53,235 nt of DNA from Planctomycetota bacterium (GCA_016125255.1 WGMD01000032.1:1-53235), one strand, 5' to 3'. Positions 41,005 through 50,240 are shown, counted from the first letter of the stretch. Program-made: numbers and translations. The notes: generated by a model from the sequence alone, not told the origin.

Positions 41005-42095
41005 CCCGATGCCGAGCTTTGGCCAGCGTGATTCTGATCCTCGCCCTGTTCGGCGCCGGCGGTTGCGAGCAGGAGACGAGCATCCTCAGCCGACTCCTCG
41101 TCCAGCCCCAGACCGCCGCGGACATGGGCTACGGCATCCAATGGACCAGCAACCTCGCCGTCCCGCGCGGCTCGCGCCTCATCTACGCCGAACTCCTCGG
41201 CGACAAGCTCGTCACCTTCGAAACCGGAAACATCCTCTCGTGCATCCGAGCCGACACCGGACAAATCCTCTGGCGCGAAAAGGTCGGCTCCGACATCGAG
41301 CGATTCTCCAAGCCCGTCCGCGATGACAAACGCGTCGTCATCAGCTCCGAAATCCACGCCTACGTCTACGACATCGAAGGCGGCGACCTCCTGAAGGTCT
41401 TCCCCCTCGCCTACGTCTCCAACACCACGCCCGTCGTCGTCGGCGGACTGCTCATCTTCGGCTCCCCGACCGGCGTCGTCTTCGCGCAGGACGTGAGCCA
41501 GGGCCTTCTGCGATGGACCTACCAGGTCGGCTCCGCCGTGTCGACCAACCCCGTCATCGCCGGCCCGACCCTCATCACCACCGACTCCCTCGGCGCCGTC
41601 GTGGCGTTCAATCCGTTCACCGGCGTCGTCCTGTGGCGCACCAAGGCGTGGGGACGCGTCAGCGCCGAGCCCGCCGCCAGCGATCTGATGGTCTACGTCG
41701 CCTCCGAGGATCAATCCCTCTACGCACTCGAACGCACCAGCGGCACCCAGCGCTGGCGCTACTACGCCCGTGACCCCCTCATCACGCCGCCCACGCTCGT
41801 CGGCGATTATCTGCTGACCTACGTCCCCTCCGAAGGCCTCGTCTGCCTCGACTCCATCACCGGCGACAAGCTCTTCACCAAGGACATGCCCCACGCCCGG
41901 CCGCTGGGGATTCACAATGATCTGCTCTACATCATGAACCCCGGCCGCGTCGACCTCCTGGACCCCGTCAAGGGCGACATCGTCCGATCCGTCCCCGTCC
42001 CCGCCGTCCAGCACATCGTCGCCAGCGCCCCCCGCGACGGCGACCTGTACCTGATCCGTCTCAATGGTGTGATCATGAAGCTTACACCAAGGTAA
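41001..42095 (+). CDS. PQQ-like beta-propeller lipoprotein (BamB-like)
   Basis: 364 residues. Signal peptide MTRCRALASVILILALFGAGGC with lipobox AGGC. Repeated blades with the PQQ pattern AxDxxTGxxxWR: CIRADTGQILWREKVGSDIE, AQDVSQGLLRWTYQVGSAVS, AFNPFTGVVLWRTKAWGRVS, ALERTSGTQRWRYYARDPL, CLDSITGDKLFTKD. This is the eight-bladed quinoprotein-like fold of BamB and related lipoproteins. No PQQ ligands needed for catalysis are apparent. A role in outer-membrane protein assembly is possible by analogy only. Confidence 0.9.
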   Translation: MTRCRALASVILILALFGAGGCEQETSILSRLLVQPQTAADMGYGIQWTSNLAVPRGSRLIYAELLGDKLVTFETGNILSCIRADTGQILWREKVGSDIERFSKPVRDDKRVVISSEIHAYVYDIEGGDLLKVFPLAYVSNTTPVVVGGLLIFGSPTGVVFAQDVSQGLLRWTYQVGSAVSTNPVIAGPTLITTDSLGAVVAFNPFTGVVLWRTKAWGRVSAEPAASDLMVYVASEDQSLYALERTSGTQRWRYYARDPLITPPTLVGDYLLTYVPSEGLVCLDSITGDKLFTKDMPHARPLGIHNDLLYIMNPGRVDLLDPVKGDIVRSVPVPAVQHIVASAPRDGDLYLIRLNGVIMKLTPR

Positions 42096-42157
42096 ATCGA
42101 TTTCGAATTGCAGATTGCGGGTTGCATCGAACCGGGACCGCGATCTGTATTTCAATC

Positions 42158-42188
42158 CCCACTCCGAACTCCCAACTCCGCACTCCCA
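42158..42188. repeat. CACTCCGAACTCCCAACTCC tract
   Basis: Reverse-sense copy of the GGAGTTGGGAGTGG tract seen at 37169-37207; it abuts the purH start. Confidence 0.65.
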
Positions 42189-42190
42189 TC

Positions 42191-43774
42191 ATGATCGACC
42201 TTGTCCCAATTAAACGTGCCCTGATTTCCGTCTCCGACAAGACGGACCTCGTCCCCTTCGCGCGCAAGCTTTCCGATCTGGGCGTGACGATCATCTCCAC
42301 CGGCGGAACCGCCAAGAAGCTCGAAGAAGCCGGGCTCAAGGTGACCACCATCGACCAGGTCACCGGGTTCCCCGAGATGATGGACGGCCGGGTCAAAACC
42401 CTGCACCCGCGCGTACACGGCGGACTCCTGGGCCTGCGCGATGAGCCGTCGCACGTCGCCGCCATGAAAGAACATGGCATCGAACCCATCGACCTGGTCT
42501 GCGTGAACCTGTATCCGTTCGAGCAGACCGTGTCCAAAGAAGGCGTCGCCGAGCACGAGGCCATCGAGCAGATCGACATCGGCGGGCCGTCGATGATCCG
42601 CTCCGCCTCCAAGAACTTCCGCTCCGTCACCGTCGTCACCGACCCCAAGCAGTACGACCAGATCGTCAGCGAGCTGGACCGCACCAAGGGCGCGACGACC
42701 TTCGCCCTCCGCCGCCGACTCGCCCTCGCGGCGTTCGCACGCACCGCCGCTTACGACACCGCGATCGCCGAGTGGATGGCCGGCACGTCCACCGCCGCCT
42801 TCCCGGCGTCCAAGCTCATTCGCCTGGAGCGCGCGATGGAGCTGCGCTACGGCGAGAATCCGCATCAGCAGGCGGCGCTCTACGTCGATCCCCGCGCGAC
42901 CGAACCCTCCGTCGCCGCGGCGCGCCAGCTTCATGGCAAGGAGCTGAGCTTCAACAATCTCTATGATGCCAACGGCGCGCTCGAGCTGGTCAAGGAAATC
43001 GACCCCGCCGAGCGCTGCGCCGCCGCCGTCATCAAACACGCCAACCCCTGCGGGTTCGCCATCGCCGCCTCGCCCGCTGAGGCGTTCACCAATGCCTACG
43101 CCGGCGATCCCCTCGCCGCCTTCGGCGGCATCGTCGCGCTCAATCAGACCATCGACCTTTCCGCCGCGCAGGCGATCGTCGAAGGCAAGAAATTCCTCGA
43201 AGTCATCATCGCCCCCGCTTATGACAAGGACGCCCTCGCCCTGCTCAAAGAACGCTGGGCCAACGTGCGCATTCTCGAGACCGGCCCCCTGCCCGCCCCC
43301 GCCCAGCGCGACCCCGCCGAGTACGATGCCAAACGCATCACCGGCGGCCTGCTCATCCAGAGCCGCGACCTCGCGCCGTTCGACCTGAGCGAATGGAAAC
43401 ACGCCGCCGGCCCGGCCCCGTCCGACGCCGACCTCCTTCAGCTTCGCGTCGCCATGACCGCCGTCAAGCACATCAAGTCCAACGCCGTCTGCCTCGTGCG
43501 TGACAACGCCCTCGTCGGCGCCGGCGCCGGGCAGATGGACCGCGTCGCCTCCTGCCGCATCGCCATCGAAAAAGCCGGCGAACGCGCCAAGGGTGCCTAC
43601 GTCGGCTCCGACGCCTTCTTCCCCTTCCGCGACGGCCCCGACCTCCTCATCGCCGCCGGCGTCAAAGCCATCGCCCAACCCGGCGGCTCCAAAAAAGACG
43701 ACGAAACCATCGCCGCCTGCAACGAATCGGGCACCACCCTCATCCTCACAGGCCGGCGACATTTCCGACATTAA
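42191..43774 (+). CDS. purH: Bifunctional AICAR transformylase / IMP cyclohydrolase
   Basis: 527 residues from the ATG at 42191. It performs the last two steps of de novo purine synthesis (AICAR to FAICAR to IMP). The cyclohydrolase half (1-200) has [87 protein letters not shown]. The transformylase half has [80 protein letters not shown] and [10 protein letters not shown]. Complete. Confidence 0.97.
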   Translation: MIDLVPIKRALISVSDKTDLVPFARKLSDLGVTIISTGGTAKKLEEAGLKVTTIDQVTGFPEMMDGRVKTLHPRVHGGLLGLRDEPSHVAAMKEHGIEPIDLVCVNLYPFEQTVSKEGVAEHEAIEQIDIGGPSMIRSASKNFRSVTVVTDPKQYDQIVSELDRTKGATTFALRRRLALAAFARTAAYDTAIAEWMAGTSTAAFPASKLIRLERAMELRYGENPHQQAALYVDPRATEPSVAAARQLHGKELSFNNLYDANGALELVKEIDPAERCAAAVIKHANPCGFAIAASPAEAFTNAYAGDPLAAFGGIVALNQTIDLSAAQAIVEGKKFLEVIIAPAYDKDALALLKERWANVRILETGPLPAPAQRDPAEYDAKRITGGLLIQSRDLAPFDLSEWKHAAGPAPSDADLLQLRVAMTAVKHIKSNAVCLVRDNALVGAGAGQMDRVASCRIAIEKAGERAKGAYVGSDAFFPFRDGPDLLIAAGVKAIAQPGGSKKDDETIAACNESGTTLILTGRRHFRH

Positions 43775-43800
43775 ATCATCATCATCAATGGGTTGCGGCG

Positions 43801-43844
43801 ATTGTCAACATTCTTATCCGCTGATGTTGACAATTGGGTAAAAT
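43801..43844 (+). promoter_or_regulatory. Operator-like inverted repeat and -10 box upstream of the HTH gene
   Basis: ATTGTCAACAT (43801-43811) and ATGTTGACAAT (43824-43834) are perfect reverse complements with a 12-nt spacer. TAAAAT (43839-43844) is followed 6 nt later by the GTG start, so transcript and protein would begin nearly together (leaderless). The repeat covers the expected -35 region, as for an autorepressor site. Confidence 0.55.
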
Positions 43845-43850
43845 AGCTTC

Positions 43851-45013
43851 GTGGTTCACAAACCCGGCCATGATGAAGTTCGACGTTTCATTCTCACGTC
43901 TGTTCAAGACCACAGCGCGGATATCGCCACCTTCACGGCATCTCACTTTCAGATTTCGCGTCAGGCCGTCAGTCGGCATCTCCGCAAGCTTGTCGACGCC
44001 GGCGAACTTGTCGCACGCGGTGAGACACGCCGGCGCGTCTATGAACTGCGCGTGCTCAGGCACTGGAAGGATACCTTTGCCCTCGACGGCATGCTTGAAG
44101 AAGACCGTGTTTGGACCAACTTTGTCGCGCCGTTAGTAAATGACCTTCCCGATGAGATTCAAACCCTTTGCCACTATGGTCTGACAGAGATGGTCAACAA
44201 TGCGATCGACCATTCGAATGGCTCGCTGGTTCGAATCGAATTGATCAGAACCGCGGCGATCGTGGAATTGAGCGTCGTGGACAACGGTATCGGTATTTTC
44301 AAGAAAATCGGTGATGCCCTCAATCTGACCGATCCACGTGATGCCGTCATTGAATTGGCGAAAGGTAAATTCACAACGGACCCGTCCCGACATACAGGTG
44401 AAGGCATTTTCTTTAGAACGCGTGTGAGAAGGCCATGGATCAACGAGCCGCGACCGTCAGGGAGCGGTCGAAACAGGTAACAATGAGCGGCGCCGTGACC
44501 GCTCCCTCACGGTCGCGGCTCGTTAAACGCCCCCTTCTCACACACGTTCTTACATCTCGGAGTTGTGAGGTGTTCACGATGATTGCCAACGGATTTTTCT
44601 GTCGTGTCAGCCGTTCGGGCGAAAGTTGGGTGCTTGAGGATGAGGCCGACTCGGGGTTTGGAACGGGCATCAGGATGACGATCAACCCTTTTACAAACGT
44701 CACTCTCAAGGACGTCTTCGATCGATTCTCCGGCGAGGATTATCAATTCAATCGCACGCATTTTCCGGTCGAACTGGCGAAATTCGGGGACGAGAATTTG
44801 ATTTCGCGCTCGCAGGCCAAGCGTGTTGTCTCGCGCTTTGAGCGTTTTGACGAAGTGTTCTTGGACTTCAAAGGCGTGGAGTCGATTGGGCAAGCATTTG
44901 CCGACGAGATATTCCGAGTGTTCGCCAATCAGCATCCGGATACGCAAATCCATCCGATTAATACGAGTCCGCAAGTGAAGAATATGATCAGTCGCGCCAG
45001 GAAAGCTGATTAA
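43851..45013 (+). pseudogene. HTH / HATPase / STAS-like (DUF4325) gene split by a palindromic insertion
   Basis: First part (GTG at 43851): a DNA-binding helix-turn-helix (FQISRQAVSRHLRKLVDAGE) and a histidine-kinase-like ATPase with N box LTEMVNNAIDHSNG and G1 box VVDNGIGIF, ending GEGIFF. Then a 134-bp palindromic element (44417-44550) adds RTRVRRPW... and a stop at 44480. Second part resumes TSRSCEVFTMIANGFFCRVS, SWVLEDEAD, then the STAS-like domain (FGDENLISRSQAKRVVSRFE, FADEIFRVFANQHPDTQIHP). Excising the element with one TTA copy restores a continuous GIFFTSRS frame, so the ancestor was one gene. The fragment from an internal ATG near 44579 might still be made. Confidence 0.82.
44417..44550. 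mobile_element. MITE-like palindromic element inside the HTH/ATPase gene
   Basis: Terminal inverted repeats GAACGCGTGTGAGAAGG (44417-44433) and CCTTCTCACACACGTTC (44534-44550) differ at one position. Within them AACGAGCCGCGACCGT... (from 44443) pairs with ...ACGGTCGCGGCTCGTT (to 44525). The element is bordered by TTA on both sides (44414-44416 and 44551-44553), a likely 3-bp target duplication; a 2-bp TA duplication is also compatible. No gene inside. The core recurs at 49837-49923. Confidence 0.82.
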
Positions 45014-45047
45014 TCCGACGTTGCCTGAGCCACCGATGGAGCGCCGC

Positions 45048-46301
45048 ATGATTCGACGCATAGCAATCGTTTTGCTCGTTTTTGCTTCGCTTGTTTCGAA
45101 CGCGCATGCCATTCCCCCCGCGACGCCGTGGGATATTGCGGAGCTGGACAAGGTGCCGCAGTTTGAATGGATCGATGCGGATGGGCCGGTGCGGTCGTTG
45201 TTTTATGCGGGGGAGCCGTATCAGGGTCATGCGACGCGCGTGTTTGCATATTACGCGGATCCCTCGACGCTGGGCAATCATGTGGACAAGCCGCACATGT
45301 TGCCGGCGGTGGTATTGGTGCATGGCGGGGGCGGGTCGGCGTTTCGCGAATGGGTCGAACTGTGGGCGAAACATGGGTATGCGGCGATCGCGATGGACCT
45401 GGGCGGCATGATGCCCCTCGGGACCGGCGACGCCAACGATCGCAAGAATCGTGCCGCGCTGCCCGACGGCGGACCCGATCAGACGGACGCGGAGAAGTTC
45501 GGCGCCATCGACAAGCCGCTGACCGAACAATGGGAGTATCACGCCGTCGCCAATGTCATCCGCGCCCATTCGCTGATCCGCAGCTTCGACCTCGTCGATA
45601 CCGACCGCACGGCCGTGACGGGCATTTCATGGGGCGGGTATCTGACGTGCATCGTCGCCGGCGTCGATGCGCGATTCAAAGCCGCGGTGCCGGTCTATGG
45701 CTGCGGGTACCTGCATGAGAACAGCGTCTGGCTCCCGTGGTTCAATCAGAAGTTCACGCCGCAGCAGCGCGACAAGTGGGTCAACCTCTGGGACCCGTCG
45801 CGTTATCTGCCGGCGGTGTCGATGCCGATTCTTTTCGTCGATGGGACCAACGACTTCGCGTATCCGCTCGACTCGCTGATGAAAAGCGTGCATACCGTGC
45901 CGCGCGAGACGTATCGGAATGTGCGCGTGACGGTGAACATGCCGCACAGTCACCCCGCCGGCTGGGCCCCGCCGGAGATCGCCCGCTTCATCGACGCCCG
46001 CCTGATGCACGGGCCGGACCTTGCGAAGCTCGACGCGCCAGTCGTGATGGGCCAACAGATCACATGCAAATTCACCGCCCCGCTGCCGCTCACTTCCGCC
46101 GTGCTCAACTACACCATCGACGACGCCGCGATGAACAAGCACAAGTGGATCACCGTCCCCGCGACGATCGAAGGCGATCACCTCACGGCTCCCGCTCCGC
46201 CGGCCGGTGCGAAGATGTGGTTCTTCAACGCCACCGACCAGCGCGGCGACATCGTCAGCTCGGAAGCCATCTTCGCCGATCCGCCGACGACATCCCCCTG
46301 A
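45048..46301 (+). CDS. Exported alpha/beta hydrolase (esterase-like)
   Basis: About 417 residues from the ATG at 45048 with GGAG 6 nt upstream. Signal peptide MIRRIAIVLLVFASLVSNAH, cut after AHA. Alpha/beta hydrolase fold: VVLVHGGGGSAFREWVELWA (oxyanion loop), TGISWGGYLTCIVAG with the nucleophile Ser, PILFVDGTNDFAYPLDS with the acid Asp, and NMPHSHPAGWA with the likely His. It resembles acetyl-xylan-esterase / dienelactone-hydrolase-like enzymes. Probably periplasmic carbohydrate-ester hydrolysis. A short beta-domain follows the catalytic part. Confidence 0.88.
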   Translation: MIRRIAIVLLVFASLVSNAHAIPPATPWDIAELDKVPQFEWIDADGPVRSLFYAGEPYQGHATRVFAYYADPSTLGNHVDKPHMLPAVVLVHGGGGSAFREWVELWAKHGYAAIAMDLGGMMPLGTGDANDRKNRAALPDGGPDQTDAEKFGAIDKPLTEQWEYHAVANVIRAHSLIRSFDLVDTDRTAVTGISWGGYLTCIVAGVDARFKAAVPVYGCGYLHENSVWLPWFNQKFTPQQRDKWVNLWDPSRYLPAVSMPILFVDGTNDFAYPLDSLMKSVHTVPRETYRNVRVTVNMPHSHPAGWAPPEIARFIDARLMHGPDLAKLDAPVVMGQQITCKFTAPLPLTSAVLNYTIDDAAMNKHKWITVPATIEGDHLTAPAPPAGAKMWFFNATDQRGDIVSSEAIFADPPTTSP

Positions 46302-46303
46302 AG

Positions 46304-46324
46304 CCCACGGTTTTCAACCGTGGG
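46304..46324. repeat. CCCACG(C/G)TT-TTC-AA(C/G)CGTGGG hairpin
   Basis: CCCACGGTT / AACCGTGGG around TTC. Two sister copies at 47790-47810 and 48811-48831 have CCCACGCTT / AAGCGTGGG and are each preceded by CCGAAG, showing covarying stem bases. It lies between convergent genes. Confidence 0.85.
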
Positions 46325-46337
46325 TCCCCCCGCCCCT

Positions 46338-47750
46338 TCACCCCACGCGCTTGATCAATAGCGCCGTCATGTCATCCGGCTGCGACAGCCCCGCGGCGAA
46401 CTGTGTGATCGCCTGATCCATCGCTTCAATGATCTGTTGAGCCGAGGCGTGGCGATGCTCGGTGATGACGGCACTGAGGCGCGACAGGCCGAACTGCTTG
46501 CCTTCGGGTCCGACCCATTCGAAAAAACCATCGGAGAACATGGCGATGACGTCGCCGACTTCGAGGGCGATCGCGATGGGCTGATCCATCGGAACGCCGG
46601 CGGCGATGCCCAGGGGCAGTCCCTGTGCGGCGATGGACTTCATGCGTCCGTCGCCGCCGGTGATGAGGAACGTCGGGCCGTGACCGGCGGAAAGAAGCCG
46701 ACCGGCATGCTGCGCAAAGTCGTATTCGAGGAGCGCGAGCGTGACGAATCGCCCGTCGGACAGGTCCTTGACGAGCAGTTCGTTGACGCGCTCCAGCACG
46801 CGCTCGACGGAGGCGGACTCCATCGCCATGACGCGCACATACGCCTGGCACGCCGCGGTGATCAGCGCGGGGCCGATGCCGTGCCCGGTCACGTCGGCGA
46901 CGGAGAACATCAGGCGGTTGTCCGCCAGGGATTGCCAGTCGTAATAGTCGCCGCCGGTCTGATCGGCGGGCCGATTGAACGCGGCGATTTCGTAGCCGGG
47001 GACCCGCGGCATTTCGTCGGGCAAAAGGCGCTGCTGAATCTGATGCGCCATCTGCAGATCGCGCTCCAGCCGCTCGCGCTGCCTTCGCGCCTCCGCTTCG
47101 CGCACCGCCAGCACGACGTACCGCCGCACGCGGTGCGTCACATACACGCACGACGCCGCGCCGAGCACCAGCACGAGCAACTGCGTCGGAAATATCACCG
47201 GCGGAATCCCGTCGTCGATGAACTTCCCCGAGCCCGACAGCACGGTCACGACCGTATACCCGTACCCGACGCACGCCGTCGCGCCGACGACGACGCTCAA
47301 CATCGGCTCCAGTCGCAGCACCGCCAGCAGCATCAACATCAGATAAATCGAAAACCCCGGCGAAACAAGCACGACGCGCGGATTGATCTCGACCATCCGA
47401 TACACCAGGAGCAGCACCAGCGTGGGCATCAGACACTCCACCACCGCCAGCCCCATCAGCACCGACCGCTTGATCGCCCGGTCCGCGAGAATCAGCCGCT
47501 GCACATGCGCGAGCATCGCCGCTTCGATGACGAGGTACGTGCTTGTGACGCACACGAGGATCCAGCCGACCGTCGTCGTCCCGAACACCGGATCGAAGAC
47601 GCGCAGCACGCCATGCACCCCCAACACGACGAGCACGACCATCATGCAGATGATCCGCACGCGCTCGCTGCGCAGGGCCGCGCCTTCGAAGCTGCCGATG
47701 CGCTCCAGGTCGTCGAACTTCGGATCGTTGATCGCCGGTCGCGTGCTCAT
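46338..47750 (-). CDS. Membrane PP2C-type serine/threonine phosphatase (RsbU/SpoIIE-like)
   Basis: About 470 residues from the ATG at 47750; the frame further upstream reads through a repeat at 47790-47810. Five to six N-terminal helices (ICMMVVLVVLGVHGVLRVF, TTVGWILVCVTSTYLVIEAA and others) lead to a coiled linker (REAEARRQRERLERDLQMAH) and the PP2C/SpoIIE domain: QQRLLPDEMPRVPGYEIAA, FNRPADQTGGDYYDW, MFSVADVTGHGIGPALITAA, LLSAGHGPTFLI, MFSDGFFEW. The DVxGHG and SDG metal-site motifs are intact. It likely dephosphorylates an anti-sigma-factor antagonist; the input signal is unknown. Confidence 0.92.
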   Translation of the reverse strand: MSTRPAINDPKFDDLERIGSFEGAALRSERVRIICMMVVLVVLGVHGVLRVFDPVFGTTTVGWILVCVTSTYLVIEAAMLAHVQRLILADRAIKRSVLMGLAVVECLMPTLVLLLVYRMVEINPRVVLVSPGFSIYLMLMLLAVLRLEPMLSVVVGATACVGYGYTVVTVLSGSGKFIDDGIPPVIFPTQLLVLVLGAASCVYVTHRVRRYVVLAVREAEARRQRERLERDLQMAHQIQQRLLPDEMPRVPGYEIAAFNRPADQTGGDYYDWQSLADNRLMFSVADVTGHGIGPALITAACQAYVRVMAMESASVERVLERVNELLVKDLSDGRFVTLALLEYDFAQHAGRLLSAGHGPTFLITGGDGRMKSIAAQGLPLGIAAGVPMDQPIAIALEVGDVIAMFSDGFFEWVGPEGKQFGLSRLSAVITEHRHASAQQIIEAMDQAITQFAAGLSQPDDMTALLIKRVG

Positions 47751-47789
47751 GGCGCGGCCATTGTACCTTCGCCCGCCAAGCCGCCGAAG

Positions 47790-47810
47790 CCCACGCTTTT
47801 CAAGCGTGGG
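47790..47810. repeat. CCCACGCTT-TTC-AAGCGTGGG hairpin
   Basis: Second copy of the family at 46304-46324, in the divergent region between the phosphatase and the PEP-CTERM gene. Confidence 0.85.
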
Positions 47811-47859
47811 ACCCCGCCTCATCGCCCGATTTCGCTCACGATCCACATGGAATTTTTCC

Positions 47860-47889
47860 TTGAATCCCCACCGGCCCGTCCTTTATAAT
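47860..47889 (+). promoter_or_regulatory. Strong promoter of the 47981 gene
   Basis: TTGAAT (47860-47865), 18-nt spacer, TATAAT (47884-47889), an almost consensus sigma-70 promoter leaving a leader of about 85 nt. Confidence 0.75.
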
Positions 47890-47980
47890 GGACGCTTCGC
47901 AAGAGGCGTCGGCGGACCGGCGGCACATTTCGCATCGACGGATGGATGAACGAGACAAATCGACTATGGGAGGTCATCGA

Positions 47981-48781
47981 ATGAAGACGCGCGTGTTTGC
48001 ATCATTGTGGGTCGCAGTCGCATGGGTCCTGCCGTCCCTCGCCCTCGGCTCCACCGTCCAGATCACCTTCAACGACCTGTCCGCCGGCAACCTCAATGGG
48101 CAGGCCGGAAGCAGCGGGTTCGCCAACAACTGGGCCGGCTCGACAAATCCCCAGGTCATCGCCGGCGACCTCGCCGCCCCCGGCTCAACCAACTTCGCAC
48201 TCACCCAATCCGGCACCGCACAATCCCTCCGCGGCGACGCCAATACTTCCTCCGCCGACTCGCGAACCTTCACCACCGCGATGACCGGAAACGTCTGGTT
48301 CTCCTTCCTCCTCATACCCGTCTCCGGCGCACGCGGCGGCATCGAATTCAACCCCACCTACGGCACCGGCGGCAACAGCGGATTCCGAATCATCTCCGTC
48401 GACAACAACCTCCGACTCATCGGCTCCACCGACAACGCATTCAACGGCGTCTTCACGCTCAACACCACCCATCTCGTCCTCGGAAACCTCATCATCAACA
48501 CCGCCGGCAACGACGATCTGAAAGTCTGGATCGACCCCGATGTCAACAACCTCGGCGCCCCGACCGCCACGCTCAACTCCATCAACATCATCACCACCAG
48601 CATCACCACCCTCGGCGTCGAATCCTACCGCTCCGGCGGAACCGTCGGCGGCAACGTCGATCTCATCACCCTCTCCAACGACCCGACCGCCCGGCAACTC
48701 GTCACCGGCGTCCCCGCCCCCGCCGCTCTCCCCGCCGGCCTCGCCCTGCTCGCACTGACCGCCGCGCGCCGCCGCCGCTGA
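47981..48781 (+). CDS. Exported PEP-CTERM-like protein
   Basis: About 266 residues from the ATG at 47981, with GGGAGG 8-10 nt upstream. Signal peptide MKTRVFASLWVAVAWVLPSL, cut near ALGS. One beta-sandwich domain (VQITFNDLSAGNLNGQAGSS, NVWFSFLLIPVSGARGGIEF, FRIISVDNNLRLIG, TTHLVLGNLIINTAGNDDLK, VWIDPDVNNLG), similar to LamG-like extracellular domains in planctomycete proteins. C-terminal signal [19 protein letters not shown] plus RRRR. Strong promoter and terminator make it a stand-alone gene. Ligand unknown. Confidence 0.87.
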   Translation: MKTRVFASLWVAVAWVLPSLALGSTVQITFNDLSAGNLNGQAGSSGFANNWAGSTNPQVIAGDLAAPGSTNFALTQSGTAQSLRGDANTSSADSRTFTTAMTGNVWFSFLLIPVSGARGGIEFNPTYGTGGNSGFRIISVDNNLRLIGSTDNAFNGVFTLNTTHLVLGNLIINTAGNDDLKVWIDPDVNNLGAPTATLNSINIITTSITTLGVESYRSGGTVGGNVDLITLSNDPTARQLVTGVPAPAALPAGLALLALTAARRRR

Positions 48782-48810
48782 TCGTCACACGATGAATCCC
48801 CCCTCCGAAG

Positions 48811-48840
48811 CCCACGCTTTTCAAGCGTGGGTCTTCTTTT
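48811..48840 (+). terminator. Hairpin terminator after the PEP-CTERM gene
   Basis: CCCACGCTT-TTC-AAGCGTGGG (48811-48831) followed by TCTTCTTTTT. Third copy of the hairpin family, here with a T-rich tail 29 nt past the stop. A possible promoter, TTGACC-N19-TACAAT (48840-48870), follows for the next gene. Confidence 0.75.
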
Positions 48841-48905
48841 TGACCCCATCAGGAATTTCCCCCCTACAATCCCGCATCCGCCGCACCAGATCATGGAGCC
48901 GCCCC

Positions 48906-49457
48906 ATGCGCCGCACCCTCGCGATCCTCGCCGCGTTCGCCCTGCTGACTTCCCTCGTTTTCGCCGGCGAATTTCCCGATGATTGGACCTGGCACCGCAC
49001 CGATGAGCAGCGCGCCAGGCACGCCGAACTGATCGGCAAGCCCATGCCCGCGCTCGAACTCTCCCACTGGATCAACGGCCCCGTCACCGCCGACGACATG
49101 AAAGGCAAAATCGTCGTCCTCGATTTCTGGGCCACATGGTGCGGCCCCTGCCTCGCCGCCATCCCGCACAACAACGAACTCGCCGCCAAGTACAAAGACA
49201 AAGGCGTCGTCTTCGTCGGCGTGTGCGGCTCGACGCGCGGTCAGGAAAAATTCGAGGACACCGCCAAAGCGCACAACATCCAGTACGCCACCGCCCGCGA
49301 TGAAAACAACACTTCCGCCCCCGCCTTCCGCGTCATGTGGTGGCCCACCTACGCCTTCATCGACCGCAAAGGCATCGTCCGCATCATCGGCGTCAAAACG
49401 TCCCACGTCGAAGACGTCATCGAAAAACTCCTCGCCGAAGACGCCGCCCAGCAGTAG
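48906..49457 (+). CDS. Exported TlpA-like thioredoxin
   Basis: 183 residues from the ATG at 48906. Signal peptide MRRTLAILAAFALLTSLVFA. Thioredoxin-fold domain with KIVVLDFWATWCGPCLAAIP (Cys79, Cys82), GVVFVGVCGSTRGQEKF and WWPTYAFIDRKGIVR with the cis-proline. It resembles TlpA/ResA-type periplasmic thiol:disulfide reductases, and would keep cysteines of exported or cytochrome proteins reduced. Target not identifiable from neighbours. Confidence 0.92.
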   Translation: MRRTLAILAAFALLTSLVFAGEFPDDWTWHRTDEQRARHAELIGKPMPALELSHWINGPVTADDMKGKIVVLDFWATWCGPCLAAIPHNNELAAKYKDKGVVFVGVCGSTRGQEKFEDTAKAHNIQYATARDENNTSAPAFRVMWWPTYAFIDRKGIVRIIGVKTSHVEDVIEKLLAEDAAQQ

Positions 49458-49481
49458 AATCGACCGCCATGTCGCTTCGCC

Positions 49482-49802
49482 TCATCGCATGGGCCGAGTG
49501 GTTCGCCCCGCGCCCTTCCGCCGAGAGCGCATCCGTAGTAGGTCCGGATGTTTCGAATATCGCCGACGCATATGGCGAGGCCGAATGAAATCTAAAATGA
49601 ACTGCAAAACTCCAGCGACACCGCCGGCAATGGCGACGATCAATACCAATCCCCAATCAACCTGTCCAACGTCAATCCAGAGACCGATTGCCGCCATCGC
49701 CGCGAAACCGAGTCCGCCGATGACGAAGCTAAAGCAAACGAGAACGATTGTCATGTAGAGCGATTTGATTGCTCGGGCTCGACGCGCGGGATGCATTGAC
49801 AC
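49482..49802 (-). CDS. Small membrane protein, unknown
   Basis: 106 residues with two strong helices (LYMTIVLVCFSFVIGGLGFA and VDWGLVLIVAIAGGVAGVLQ) and basic ends (RRARAIK, RPRHMRRRYSKH). No family recognised. It is convergent with the thioredoxin gene and has no clear ribosome site, so the start is uncertain. The hydrophobic pattern is unlikely by chance, hence the moderate confidence. Confidence 0.55.
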   Translation of the reverse strand: MSMHPARRARAIKSLYMTIVLVCFSFVIGGLGFAAMAAIGLWIDVGQVDWGLVLIVAIAGGVAGVLQFILDFIRPRHMRRRYSKHPDLLRMRSRRKGAGRTTRPMR

Positions 49803-50240
49803 ATTTTAGCAGCGGTTTCACAAATATAATGGCGGTCCCAACGAGCCGCGACCGTGAGGAAGCGGTCAAGGAACGTGATTGGACGCGGGCTCGACCGCTT
49901 GCTGACGCGCGCGGCTCGTTGGGGACGCGATATGTTTAGTGAAACTGTTCTCGCTTCAAGGCGCCGCGTCAATGACAAACCCCTGAATTCCCCCGAGTTT
50001 CTTAACTTATTTTGTCCCGTGATGGATCATCCGGCGCCCCGCCGCGCTGTGCCGGATTGGCGCGCGCGGCAGGTTGAATCGCCTGAATCGAACCATGACG
50101 CGGGGGATCGCATTGGCATGGGCTTTGCAATTCGCGCTTGCGAAACCGCGCGGGCGGCGGCGTGTGGCCGCGGTCGTGTCCGGGCGTGGTGGAAGTGGCG
50201 CTATTGCTCAGCCCGCTTGCCGGGCGGGGAGGAGTCGCGG
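49803..50240. other. Gap with ACGAGCCGCGACCGT foldback
   Basis: CCCAACGAGCCGCG (from 49837) pairs with CGCGGCTCGTTGGG (to 49923), with inner arms GAAGCGGTC / GACCGCTT. It is the core of the element inserted at 44417-44550 without the outer TIRs. A TATAAT lies at 49825-49830 without a -35 partner. No gene seen between 49924 and 50240. Confidence 0.75.

Noticed and set aside
42152-43771. 539-residue minus-strand frame over purH
   Set aside because: Full-length purH occupies the other strand; the frame is a codon-bias artefact.
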